DNA from: an uncultured Eubacteriales bacterium
GTDB taxonomy: Bacteria > Bacillota > Clostridia > Oscillospirales > Oscillospiraceae
Assembly: GCA_900540545.1 (NCBI GenBank)
Contig: UQGJ01000014.1
Coordinates: 1-48,133, forward strand
Length of the DNA stretch: 48,133 bases
Reading direction: 5' to 3'
The translations under genes were made by a program, and so were the position numbers. The notes beneath the pieces are model-generated. The model saw only the letters and a program-made list of their open reading frames with translations, did not search any database and was not told the origin of the DNA. Each line of letters starts with the position of its first letter. The stretch's first letter is position 1. This document shows, in pieces, positions 14,849-23,500 of the stretch.

Positions 14849-15436
14849 TTAGTAGCCCAGGTCCTCGTCGATGAGGACGACCTCGAAGTCCATGGAGGTG
14901 GGCTTTTGCCAGTAGACCACCAGGGCGGAGCAGATGCGCTCGGGGCTTTTGCAGTCGTAGCACTTATCGCCCTTGACGGCGCAGGGGGTATTTTTGTGCA
15001 GGCGCTGGGCGTTCTTGGGGCTGGCGATGTTCCGGGCCCGCCAGAGGGCGGCATCGTAGTCCGGGGCAATTTTGTTGCGGCCCACGATGAAGTAGACCTT
15101 CTGGTGGCCAAAGAGGCCGGAGGCCACCCGGTTGCCGGTGCCGTCGATGTTGATGAGCTCCCCGGTCTCGGCCACGCCGTTGAGGGAGGAGAGGTAGACT
15201 TGGGTGGTGGCGGCATCCTGCAGGACGCCGTCGGCCCAGTGCCAAATCACTTGATTATGTAGGGCCAGGCGGTCGGCCAAGCCCATCTCCCGGATGGTCA
15301 TGGAGCCGCCGATGCCGATGGTCCTGCCGTCCAGGGCGGCGTCCAGATAGTCGGAGGCCGCGGCGGCGGTGGGGAAGAAAGAGACCGAGAAGCCCTCGGC
15401 CTCCAGGTTTTTGCGGAGTTTTTCGTAGTCGGGCAT
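14849..15436 (-). CDS. LUD-domain protein (lactate utilization LutC/YkgG-like)
   Basis: 195-residue protein of the LUD (DUF162) superfamily, with 'IGIGGSMTIREMGL', 'GVAETGELINIDGTGNRVA', 'VYFIVGRNKIAPDYDAAL' and a Cys cluster 'CAVKGDKCYDCKSPERICSA' late in the chain. Known relatives act in lactate oxidation with LutA and LutB; here neither partner is nearby, so stand-alone LUD function is open. The four Cys residues could bind a metal or cluster, which is inference. ATG 15436 follows AAGGAGTG. A perfect hairpin (15454-15477) lies just before its ribosome site. Confidence 0.85.
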   Translation of the reverse strand: MPDYEKLRKNLEAEGFSVSFFPTAAAASDYLDAALDGRTIGIGGSMTIREMGLADRLALHNQVIWHWADGVLQDAATTQVYLSSLNGVAETGELINIDGTGNRVASGLFGHQKVYFIVGRNKIAPDYDAALWRARNIASPKNAQRLHKNTPCAVKGDKCYDCKSPERICSALVVYWQKPTSMDFEVVLIDEDLGY

Positions 15437-15453
15437 AAAATCAACACTCCTTT

Positions 15454-15477
15454 TTGGCTTCCCCAAGGGGAAGCCAA
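15454..15477. other. Perfect intercistronic palindrome
   Basis: TTGGCTTCCCC-AA-GGGGAAGCCAA between yitT stop and the LUD ribosome site. It resembles half of the CTTCCCC/GGGGAAG foldback repeats and could affect expression of the downstream gene. Confidence 0.6.
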
Positions 15478-15481
15478 TCCA

Positions 15482-16339
15482 TTACAGCTCGTTTTGTTTA
15501 TAGGCGCGGAAGCCCTCGCCCAGGACGTCGTGGGCGTCGCAGACAATGAGGAAGGCGGCGGGGTCGATGTCCTTCACCATGCTCTTCAAGGTGACGATCT
15601 GCCGCTGCTTGAAGGCGCACATGAGGACCTGCTTCTCCTCGCCGGACCAGGCGCCCTCCCCCTTGAGGATGGTGACGCCCCGGTCCATCTCCTGGACGAT
15701 CTTGTCGGAGATGGCCTTGTGGTGGTCGGAGATGATATAGGCCACCTTGGCGGTGTCCATGCCGTAGAGCACCATGTCCATGACCATGGAGGAGATATAC
15801 AGGGCCACCACGCCGTAGAGGGCGCTGTTCAGGTTGCCGAAGGCGATGGCCACGGCCACGATGACCACCAGGTCGATGCCCAGCAGCAGCTTGCCCATGG
15901 GCAGCCAGGCCATTTTCAGCTTCATCAGCCGGGCGATGAGGTCGGTGCCGCCGGTGGTGGCCCCCTGCTGGAACACCACGCCCAGGGTGCCGCCCATGAT
16001 GACGCCGCCGTAGATGGTGGCCAGCATGGGGTCCATGGGCTCGAAGGTGTGGACCGCGTCCAGCAGGTCGATAAAGACCGACGAGACGAACATGGAGTAG
16101 AGGGAGGACACCAGCAGGTGGCCGCCGATGAACTTCCAGCCCAGGATGAACAGTGGGATGTTCAGGATGATGACCACTGTGCCGATGGGGGCCCAGGGCA
16201 GGATGGCGTTGATGATCTGCCCCACGCCGGTGATGCCGCCGAAGCCGATGTGGTTGGGGGCGTAGCACCAGTTGAAGCCGATGGCGTAGATGATGGACGA
16301 GATGGTGATCCAGAGATAGGGGAGCAGCTTCTGTTTCAT
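15482..16339 (-). CDS. YitT family membrane protein
   Basis: 285-residue integral membrane protein. About five transmembrane segments fill the first 190 residues, including the family block 'GGITGVGQIIN' and 'QQGATTGGTDLIARL'. A soluble DUF2179 domain (about 205-285) begins 'HKAISDKIVQEMDRGVT' and contains 'RQIVTLKSMVKDIDPAAFLIV'. The transport substrate is unknown for the family. It starts 19 nt after the parC-like gene with GGAGG ahead, so it is likely in one transcript with it. Confidence 0.93.
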   Translation of the reverse strand: MKQKLLPYLWITISSIIYAIGFNWCYAPNHIGFGGITGVGQIINAILPWAPIGTVVIILNIPLFILGWKFIGGHLLVSSLYSMFVSSVFIDLLDAVHTFEPMDPMLATIYGGVIMGGTLGVVFQQGATTGGTDLIARLMKLKMAWLPMGKLLLGIDLVVIVAVAIAFGNLNSALYGVVALYISSMVMDMVLYGMDTAKVAYIISDHHKAISDKIVQEMDRGVTILKGEGAWSGEEKQVLMCAFKQRQIVTLKSMVKDIDPAAFLIVCDAHDVLGEGFRAYKQNEL

Positions 16340-16358
16340 TCGGGTACCTCCAGGCAGA

Positions 16359-18602
16359 TTACATCAGGGTCAGCTGCTCCTCGCCCCGGTCCTCTTCTTT
16401 CAGGAGGGCGCCGGCCACGGGCAGGCTGCGGGCCCGGTAGCGGGCGGCGTTGACCACGGTGGAGCCCTCCAGGGGGTAGGCGGCTTCCACCTTGTATTTG
16501 GGCTTGAGGGTCATCACGTTGACGCCCTGGGTGCTGCGGGTGGCCTTGGGGGCCAGGGAGGCGGTGTGGAACACCAGGGCGCGGCCCTCGGTGGAGCGGA
16601 CCACCATCTCCATGTCCTCTTTCAGCAGGTAGGCCGCCACCAGGGGAGACTTGTCGCTGTACGCGCCGGTGAGGCGCTTGCGGCGGGTCTGGGTCTGGTA
16701 GCCGGACAGCTCCACCCGGGCCACCTTGCCGTTGGCGAAGAAGAACAGCAGGTTGCCGGTGTAGTCGCCGGGGATGCAGGCCCAGAGGAAGCCCTCCCCC
16801 TCGTCGAAGCCCAGCTTGCCGGGGAGGTAGTCCCCCAGGACGCTGGCCTTGGCGTCGTCGAAGTCGGACAGCCGGGCCTTGTAACACTGCTGCCGGTCGG
16901 TAAAGACCATGAGCTCGTCCCGGTTGTTGGCCTCCCACTGCTGGAAGGGGCCGTCCCCCTCCTTGTACTTCTGCTCCGAGGCCATGCGCAGGGAGGCGGG
17001 GGTGATCTTCTTGAAGTAGCCCTCTTTCGACAGGAAGACGTTCACCGGGTAGTCGGGGGCGGCTTCCTCCTCCTCCGGCTCCTCCACGAGCTGGTGCTCG
17101 TAGACGATGTCGGTGCGGCGGGGGACGGCGTACTTCTTCTTCACGTCCTTGAGTTCTTCCATGATGATATGTTTGATGCGCTTGGGGTTATTCACGATGT
17201 CCTGGAGGTCGGCGATCTCCTCCTCCAGGGAAGAGGTTTCCTCGATGCGCTTCAAGATATACTCTTTGTTGATGTTGCGCAGCTTGATGTCGGCCACGTA
17301 CTCGGCCTGGATGGTGTCGATGCCGAAGCCGATCATCAGGTTGGGGATGACCTCGGCGTCCTCCTCGGTCTCCCGGATGATTTTGATGGCCCGGTCGATG
17401 TCCAGGAGGATTTTTTTCAGGCCCTTGAGCAGGTGCAGCTTGTCCTGCTTCTTCTTCATCACGAAGTAGGTGCGCCGCCGGACCCCGTCCATGCGCCAGG
17501 CCGTCCACTCCTCCAGAATCTCGCCCACGCCCATGACCCGGGGCATACCGCCGATGAGGATGTTGAAGTTGCAGCCGAAGGAGTCCCGCAGGGGGGTCAT
17601 GCGGAACAGCTTCTGCATGAGCTTGTCCGGGTCGGTGCCCCGCTTCAGGTCCACCGTCAGCTTGAGACCGGACAGGTCGGTCTCGTCCCGCATGTCGGCG
17701 ATTTCCTTGATTTTGCCGCTCTTCACCAGCTCGGCCACCTTGTCCATGATGGCCTCCACGGTAGTGGAGTAGGGTATCTCAAAGATTTCAATGAGGTTTT
17801 CCTCTTTGACATACCGCCACTTGGCCCTGACCTGGAAGGAGCCCCGGCCGCTCTGGTAGATGGCGGCAAGCTGGCTGCCGTCGTAGATGAGCTCGCCGCC
17901 GGTGGGGAAGTCGGGAGCCTTCAGGGTGGACATGAGGTCGTGGTTGGGGTTTTTCAGGTATTCGATGGTGGTGTCGCAGACCTCTCCCAGGTTGAAGCCG
18001 CAGATGTTGGAGGCCATGCCCACGGCGATGCCCATGTTGGAGGACACCAGTACGTTGGGGAATGTGGTGGGCAGGAGGGTGGGCTCCTGGATGGTGCCGT
18101 CGTAGTTGGGGCCGAAGTCCACGGCGTCCTGGTCGATGTCCCGGAAGAACTCGGCGCAGATGGGGTCCAGCCGGGCCTCGGTGTACCGGCTGGCGGCCCA
18201 GGCCATGTCCCGGGAGTAGACCTTGCCGAAGTTGCCCTTGGAGTCCACCAGGGGGTGGAGCAGGGCCCCGTAGCCCCGGCTGAGGCGGACCATGGTGTCG
18301 TAGATGGCCTGGTCGCCGTGGGGGTTGAGCTTCATGGTCTGGCCCACGATGTTGGCGGATTTGGTCCGGGCGCCGCCCAGCAGCCTCATGGTGTACATGG
18401 TGTACAGCAGCTTGCGGTGGGAGGGCTTGAAGCCGTCGATCTCCGGGATGGCCCGGGAGACGATGACGCTCATGGCGTAGGGCATGTAGTTGATCTCCAG
18501 GGTCTGGGTGATGGGCTGTTCCATCACCTCGCCGCGGATGCCCAGCACGTTGGGGTTGTCCACCCGCTTGGCCCCGTCCTGGGGCGTTTTTTTCTTAGCC
18601 AT
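16359..18602 (-). CDS. parC: Type IIA topoisomerase A subunit, ParC/GyrA-like
   Basis: DNA-cleaving subunit of a type IIA topoisomerase, 747 residues. The breakage-reunion domain has 'MPYAMSVIVSRAIPEIDGFKPSHRK', the quinolone region around 'NPHGDQAIYD' (94-102) and catalytic Tyr140 in 'AASRYTEAR'. A coiled-coil and a C-terminal DNA-wrapping domain follow (about 520-735), with no GyrA box, favouring topoisomerase IV. The residue aligned with E. coli GyrA Ser83 is Gln98. The B subunit lies about 8.3 kb upstream on the same strand, separated by surface-protein genes and a transposase. It may be a paralogous pair rather than the main ParCE. Confidence 0.9.
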   Translation of the reverse strand: MAKKKTPQDGAKRVDNPNVLGIRGEVMEQPITQTLEINYMPYAMSVIVSRAIPEIDGFKPSHRKLLYTMYTMRLLGGARTKSANIVGQTMKLNPHGDQAIYDTMVRLSRGYGALLHPLVDSKGNFGKVYSRDMAWAASRYTEARLDPICAEFFRDIDQDAVDFGPNYDGTIQEPTLLPTTFPNVLVSSNMGIAVGMASNICGFNLGEVCDTTIEYLKNPNHDLMSTLKAPDFPTGGELIYDGSQLAAIYQSGRGSFQVRAKWRYVKEENLIEIFEIPYSTTVEAIMDKVAELVKSGKIKEIADMRDETDLSGLKLTVDLKRGTDPDKLMQKLFRMTPLRDSFGCNFNILIGGMPRVMGVGEILEEWTAWRMDGVRRRTYFVMKKKQDKLHLLKGLKKILLDIDRAIKIIRETEEDAEVIPNLMIGFGIDTIQAEYVADIKLRNINKEYILKRIEETSSLEEEIADLQDIVNNPKRIKHIIMEELKDVKKKYAVPRRTDIVYEHQLVEEPEEEEAAPDYPVNVFLSKEGYFKKITPASLRMASEQKYKEGDGPFQQWEANNRDELMVFTDRQQCYKARLSDFDDAKASVLGDYLPGKLGFDEGEGFLWACIPGDYTGNLLFFFANGKVARVELSGYQTQTRRKRLTGAYSDKSPLVAAYLLKEDMEMVVRSTEGRALVFHTASLAPKATRSTQGVNVMTLKPKYKVEAAYPLEGSTVVNAARYRARSLPVAGALLKEEDRGEEQLTLM

Positions 18603-18636
18603 TGGTATCAGTCCTTGTCATTGAGTGTATCGTCCT

Positions 18637-20370
18637 TTATTCCGGCAGACCAATGACGCCGGTTTGGAAGAGGGCGTCGTCCAGACCGCTTGCCTTGCGG
18701 TTGCGGAGGTAATCTTTATAATAATGAGCTCGGGGGAGGGACATCCAGTATTCGTAGGTATCGGGTAACGCTCCGTCGTGGCTTTTTTTCAATTCCGCTT
18801 CATACCGTTCTCTGGCGGCATAGATATCATTCCGGGCCCACCAGTTATAGCCATCCAGATAGTTCAGATAGAATTCGTCCCAGTCGGAGAAGGTCTCCTG
18901 TGCCATTCGTGCGGCGGGTTCCACAAGTTCCAGGGCATCCTCATAGGTAAGGTAGCCCGCGGTGTAGCCCCACTGCGCCATACTGGACATCCGGGATAAG
19001 TCCCAGGCCAGAATGCCCTTCTCCCCCCACCGCTCACTGATTTCCTTGGTGTAGAGCCACATGTATCGGTCGGTTTCGCCAGACGAGGCGACGAGCGCGG
19101 CAAACTCCTGGTCAGTGAGGCCATTGGTAATTTCGGCGGCCTCCTGAAAACTGTCGTTGTGGCCGTGGGGGGTCATACGCTGGATCAGGGGAATGATGTC
19201 CTCGCGGCCTGTGACGCCCCAGTTGGTTGCCAAGCCATCCCGGGTGCCCTTTACGGATTCCGCGGTGCGCTCATACATACCGAAGAAGATAGGTTTTCCG
19301 ACGGGCGCGGGAAGGCCGTATTCTGCGCCGTAATACTGGTATCCGTAAATCAGGCCCATGGACACAGCCCAGTCCTCCAGATTTGAACCCTCTGCCACCG
19401 ATTTGTCCTCGGTGATGAGTACCCGACTGTCCTTCCCATCCCACGCTACTTTTTGACCAAAGAATTCGGCCACATAGCGGGCGGGGATGAGGGTGTGGCC
19501 CTCGGTGGCGTAGGGGGCCACGTCCATCTCCACCGGCTTGTCGTCCACAGTGGCGGTGGTGCTGCCCAGAGTCATGGTGACGGTGGACCCGGCCCGGGTC
19601 ATCACGATTTCCTGGGTATCCGGTACCCATTCCACATCGGCGCCCAATGCCTCGGCCACAGCTCGGATGGGCACCATGGTGCGGCCGTTGTGGGCTTCAA
19701 GGGCCACATCCATCTTGATTTGCGCCCCATCCAGGAATATCTTCAGAGTCTTTCGGTCCGCCCGGCAGGCTTCCAGTCCAGCGATTACCTTGTCCTTCGT
19801 GGTTTGGGAGGCCAGATACATATACTTTCCAGACAGGAGATCCTCCGTAGTCATACCAAGGTAATCCAGCGCGTCCACCACGCGGCCCCAGCCATCCGCC
19901 GGACCGGGGCTTGAACTCTGGTATACGATGCGGGCACGGCTTTCCTCCACCACCATGTGGTAATAGAGTTCGTCCGGCTCGTGGGTCTGGAGCCATTGTT
20001 CTTCACACCAGAGGAGGTTGTTATACATGGAATAAAAGCAACCACGTGTATCGGGAGTATTGCCGAAACCATAATTGTCTCCGCATTTGATTCTGATGAG
20101 GGCAAGTTCATAGCAGGCCCCAATAGAACTTTTTTTCAGGCCCTCCTCAGGCTCTATTTTCTTCGCTCCGTTTCTTGCCGTCTCCCGAAGAGCCTCAATT
20201 TTAGTCCAGGTTTCGGGGAGGTAGACGGGATCTCCAGGAAATACAATGTAGTCCCCTTGATCGATCCACTCAGGCGTAACGGGGATCACAGGGGTCTCCG
20301 CGGCCAGGGCGGGGGCGGACAGGGAGAGCGCCAGTGAGAGGCACAGCAGGAGCGAACACAGCTTTTTCAA
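18637..20370 (-). CDS. Secreted copper-amine-oxidase-N (stalk) + DUF1266-like protein, 577 aa
   Basis: Exported protein: signal peptide 1-24 cut after 'APALAAE'. An unassigned region follows (25-205), then a copper amine oxidase N-terminal type 'stalk' domain (about 208-322: 'GRTMVPIRAVAEALGADVEW', 'GHTLIPARYVAEFFGQ') and a DUF1266-like C-terminal region (about 375-515: 'NWGVTGREDIIPLIQRMT', 'GILAWDLSRM', 'YLDGYNWW'). The stalk domain is non-catalytic. No sortase, SLH or LPxTG anchor is seen. Start is TTG (20370) after AAGGAGG. It ends with the shared 'FQTGVIGLPE' motif and lies 34 nt before parC. Function unknown. Confidence 0.87.
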   Translation of the reverse strand: MKKLCSLLLCLSLALSLSAPALAAETPVIPVTPEWIDQGDYIVFPGDPVYLPETWTKIEALRETARNGAKKIEPEEGLKKSSIGACYELALIRIKCGDNYGFGNTPDTRGCFYSMYNNLLWCEEQWLQTHEPDELYYHMVVEESRARIVYQSSSPGPADGWGRVVDALDYLGMTTEDLLSGKYMYLASQTTKDKVIAGLEACRADRKTLKIFLDGAQIKMDVALEAHNGRTMVPIRAVAEALGADVEWVPDTQEIVMTRAGSTVTMTLGSTTATVDDKPVEMDVAPYATEGHTLIPARYVAEFFGQKVAWDGKDSRVLITEDKSVAEGSNLEDWAVSMGLIYGYQYYGAEYGLPAPVGKPIFFGMYERTAESVKGTRDGLATNWGVTGREDIIPLIQRMTPHGHNDSFQEAAEITNGLTDQEFAALVASSGETDRYMWLYTKEISERWGEKGILAWDLSRMSSMAQWGYTAGYLTYEDALELVEPAARMAQETFSDWDEFYLNYLDGYNWWARNDIYAARERYEAELKKSHDGALPDTYEYWMSLPRAHYYKDYLRNRKASGLDDALFQTGVIGLPE

Positions 20371-20496
20371 CGGGGAGACCTCCTTTTTATCCGGGGGACT
20401 GCAAAAATACGGCGCTGTGGAGGGTGTTCCAGGTTCGGGCGCAGCCCAGAACCGGGGGCGAAACGAGAAGCGGAACCCTATTCGCCGTGACCGTAT

Positions 20497-22212
20497 TTAC
20501 TCAGGTAAACCGATGACGCCGGTTTGGAAGAGGGTGTCGTCGAGCTGAGAGAAGTTCTTGATGGAGATGTAGAAATTTGCGCGGGGCTGCTCCATCCAAG
20601 TCTCCCAGTTGCCGGGGACCTGCATACTGCTGGTGGCCATTCTGGCCTCATATTCCGCCATGATTGTGGCCACGTCGTTGCGGGCCCACCAGTTGTAGCC
20701 GTCCAAATAGTTCATATAGAACTCGTCCCAGCTGGTGAATGTCTCCTGGGTCAGTCGGGCGGCGGGCTCCACCAGTTCCAGAGCCTCGGCGTAGGTGAGA
20801 TACCCGGCCGTATAGCCCCATTGGACCAGCGTTCCCATCCGGGAGAGGTCCCAGGCCAGGATGCCCTTGTCGCCCCACCGCTGGCTGAGCTGCTTGGTAT
20901 AGGGCCACATATACTTGTCGGTCTCGCCGGAGGCGGCGACAAGAGCGGCGAACTCCTGGTCGCTGAGGCTGTTAGCGATGGCGGCGGCCTCCTGGAAGGA
21001 GTCGTTGTGGCCGTGGGCGGTCATGCGGGTGACCAGCTCGATCAGGTCCTGGCGGTTTTGCACGCCCCAGGCGGAGACCAGGGAATTCCGGGTATTCTGG
21101 ACCTGCTGGGCGGTGCGCTCAAACTGGCCGAAGCGGACCTGGCTGTCCCGGTAATAAGAGGCGACGCCCAGGTCGATTTTATTCCGAATCAGCCCCATGG
21201 CTATGGCCCAAGCCTCCAGGTTGGAACTCTCCGCCACAGACTTGTCCTCATTGATCAATACCTGGTGCTTGATTCCGTCCCAGTCCACCGTTTGTCCGAA
21301 GAACTCGGCCACATAGCGGGCGGGGATGAGGGTGCGGCCCTCGGTGGCGTAGGGGGCCACGTCCATCTCCACCGGCTGGCCGTCCACCGTGGCGGTGGTG
21401 GAGTCCAGGGTCATGGTGACGGTGGAGCCGGCCCGTGTGAGGACGATTTTTTGTCCCTCTGGCACCCAGGTCACGTCGGCGCCCAGGGCCTCGGCCACGG
21501 CGCGGATGGGCACCATGGTGCGGCCGTTGCGGGCCTCCGGGGGCACGTCCATGGACAGCTCATTGCCGTCCAGCCAGATTTCGATATGGTTGAAGTAGGC
21601 GCCCCATCCGGCGGCCACCTCGGCCCGGAGGGTCTCCTGTTCCTCGGCGGTGAAAATCTCGGTGTCGGTGAGCTGATTGAGGGTGAACTGGGGAAATTCC
21701 AGCAGATAGGGGATGTATGCGTAGAGTTGTTCGCCCACGCCATAATTGCGCAGAACACCCCGGGCGGCCCACAGCAGCAGGACATATTTCTGCTGGTCGG
21801 TGAGACCCTCCAAAAGTGCGCTCGTCCCGTCTTCCAAGTAGTAGGACAGGTGGACATCGTGAGGGGTTTTTACGCCGTTGTTATTCCGAATCAGGCGGAG
21901 CTCCAGCAGCGCCCGCTCGAACAACACACCCATATCAAAGGAGTTGTCCGACCGCCGCTCGGGCAGGGCGTTAAAGTCCTTGAGCATGGGCAGGGTGGCG
22001 TTGCTGACGGGACCCCACCGCACAATCTCCCGGATGTCGGTGATGACCTTCCAGTGCTCCGGCTCATAGGCGGCGGAACCGGGGAAGACGGCGTACTCCT
22101 CCTCGGGACACCAGGGGGGAGGCGTGGGGGTGACGGCCTCCGCGGCCAGGGCGGGGGCGGACAGGGAGAGCGCCAGGGAGAGACACAACAGGAGCGAACA
22201 CAGCTTTTTCAA
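20497..22212 (-). CDS. Secreted stalk + DUF1266-like protein, 571 aa (paralogue)
   Basis: Tandem paralogue of the gene at 18637-20370, with near-identical signal peptide, stalk domain ('GRTMVPIRAVAEALGADVTW', 'GRTLIPARYVAEFFGQTVDW') and DUF1266-like half ('SAWGVQNRQDLIELVTRMT', 'GILAWDLSRM', 'YLDGYNWWARND'). The region between signal peptide and stalk differs most. The TTG start and the roughly 120-nt upstream spacer are also duplicated (compare 20371-20496 with 22213-22332). Recent duplication with divergence of the N-terminal region suggests that region is the variable part. Confidence 0.87.
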   Translation of the reverse strand: MKKLCSLLLCLSLALSLSAPALAAEAVTPTPPPWCPEEEYAVFPGSAAYEPEHWKVITDIREIVRWGPVSNATLPMLKDFNALPERRSDNSFDMGVLFERALLELRLIRNNNGVKTPHDVHLSYYLEDGTSALLEGLTDQQKYVLLLWAARGVLRNYGVGEQLYAYIPYLLEFPQFTLNQLTDTEIFTAEEQETLRAEVAAGWGAYFNHIEIWLDGNELSMDVPPEARNGRTMVPIRAVAEALGADVTWVPEGQKIVLTRAGSTVTMTLDSTTATVDGQPVEMDVAPYATEGRTLIPARYVAEFFGQTVDWDGIKHQVLINEDKSVAESSNLEAWAIAMGLIRNKIDLGVASYYRDSQVRFGQFERTAQQVQNTRNSLVSAWGVQNRQDLIELVTRMTAHGHNDSFQEAAAIANSLSDQEFAALVAASGETDKYMWPYTKQLSQRWGDKGILAWDLSRMGTLVQWGYTAGYLTYAEALELVEPAARLTQETFTSWDEFYMNYLDGYNWWARNDVATIMAEYEARMATSSMQVPGNWETWMEQPRANFYISIKNFSQLDDTLFQTGVIGLPE

Positions 22213-22332
22213 AGGAAAGACCTCCTTTTTATCCGTGGGACTGCAAAAATACGGCGCTGTGGGGGGTGTTCCAGGTCCAGCCCAGAACTGGGGACGAAAC
22301 GGGAAGCGGGACTCGCTCGCCGTTGACCGTAT

Positions 22333-23466
22333 TTACTCCAGCAGGCCGATGACGCCGGTTTCGAAGAGGGTATCGTCGAAGATGGGGGCCAGGTCGGGGT
22401 CGGCCTTCATCTCCAGATAGAGCTTGCCCCGGGCGCTCTCCCACACGTTCTGGTCCAGGCCGTTACTCTTGGACCACCAAGTGTAGCCGTCCAGATAGTT
22501 TTCATAGGCCTCGTCCCAGGAGGAGAAATTCTCGCTCAGGAGGGTGGCGGCGGGCTCCAGCAGCAGGAGGGCCTCCTCATAGGTCACGTACCCGGCGCTG
22601 TAACCCCACTGGACCAGATTGCTCATGCGGAACAGATCCCAGGCGAGGATGCCGCGGTCTCCCCACTTTTCGTCCAGGGCAGACGTGAACTCCCACATAT
22701 AGGGGGGCCAGTCGAAGGACGGATTGCTGGCGGCCTGGGCATCCAGGGCGGCCTTTTCCTCCGCCGTCAGGTTCCTCGCATCCTCTGCGGCGCTGAAAAA
22801 CGTGGCGTTATGGCCATAGAAGGTCATACTCAGGACGGACTCCACCAAATCGTCCCGTTCCGGGATGTTCCAAGAGCTGCCGCTCAGCACCCGGGCGCTC
22901 TGCTTTGCGGTGGACGCGCTCCGGCGGTACAGGCCGAACCAAGCCGGGCTTCCCTGGTTGAGCTTCGCCAGCATGGCCCCCATGGGGAGGGCCCACGCCT
23001 CCAGGTTGGAGTCCCCCACCACCGATTTGTCCTCGGCAATGTCCACCCGGCGGGCCTCGCCGTCCCAGGCCACGGTCTGGCCGAAGAATTCGGCCACATA
23101 GCGGGCGGGGATGAGAGTGCGGCCCTCGGTGGCGTAGGGGGCCACGTCCATCTCCACCGCCACGCCGTCCACGGTGGCGGTGGTGGAGTCCAGGGTCATG
23201 GTGACGGTGGAGCCGGCCCGGGTCATCACGATCTCCTGGGTGTCCGGCACCCATTCCACGCCGGCGCCCAATGCCTCGGCCACGGCGCGGATGGGCACCA
23301 TGGTGCGCTCGCTGCGGACCTCCGGCGGGACATCCAGTTTCAGTTCCCGGTCATCCAGGAAGAGCTTGATGCCGCCGTCCTCTTGCGCCGCCTCCGCGGC
23401 CAGGGCGGGGGTGAGGAGGGGACAGGCCAAGGCCAAGGTCAGGATCACCGCCAGCAGCTTTTTCAT
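22333..23466 (-). CDS. Secreted stalk + DUF1266-like protein, 377 aa (short paralogue)
   Basis: Shorter member of the same family. Signal peptide 1-23 ('LTPALAAEA') leads almost directly into the stalk domain (about 33-147) and a DUF1266-like half ('SSWNIPERDDLVESVLSMT', 'GILAWDLFRMSNLVQWGYSAGYVTYEEAL', 'YLDGYTWW'), ending 'FETGVIGLLE'. It lacks the roughly 180-residue N-terminal region of its two paralogues. ATG 23466 follows AAAGGAGTC; the leader 'CTGGAAAGGAGTCAATC' is nearly the same as that of the 982-residue gene upstream. Confidence 0.86.
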   Translation of the reverse strand: MKKLLAVILTLALACPLLTPALAAEAAQEDGGIKLFLDDRELKLDVPPEVRSERTMVPIRAVAEALGAGVEWVPDTQEIVMTRAGSTVTMTLDSTTATVDGVAVEMDVAPYATEGRTLIPARYVAEFFGQTVAWDGEARRVDIAEDKSVVGDSNLEAWALPMGAMLAKLNQGSPAWFGLYRRSASTAKQSARVLSGSSWNIPERDDLVESVLSMTFYGHNATFFSAAEDARNLTAEEKAALDAQAASNPSFDWPPYMWEFTSALDEKWGDRGILAWDLFRMSNLVQWGYSAGYVTYEEALLLLEPAATLLSENFSSWDEAYENYLDGYTWWSKSNGLDQNVWESARGKLYLEMKADPDLAPIFDDTLFETGVIGLLE

Positions 23467-23500
23467 GATTGACTCCTTTCCAGTCGGGGGGGATACGGAT

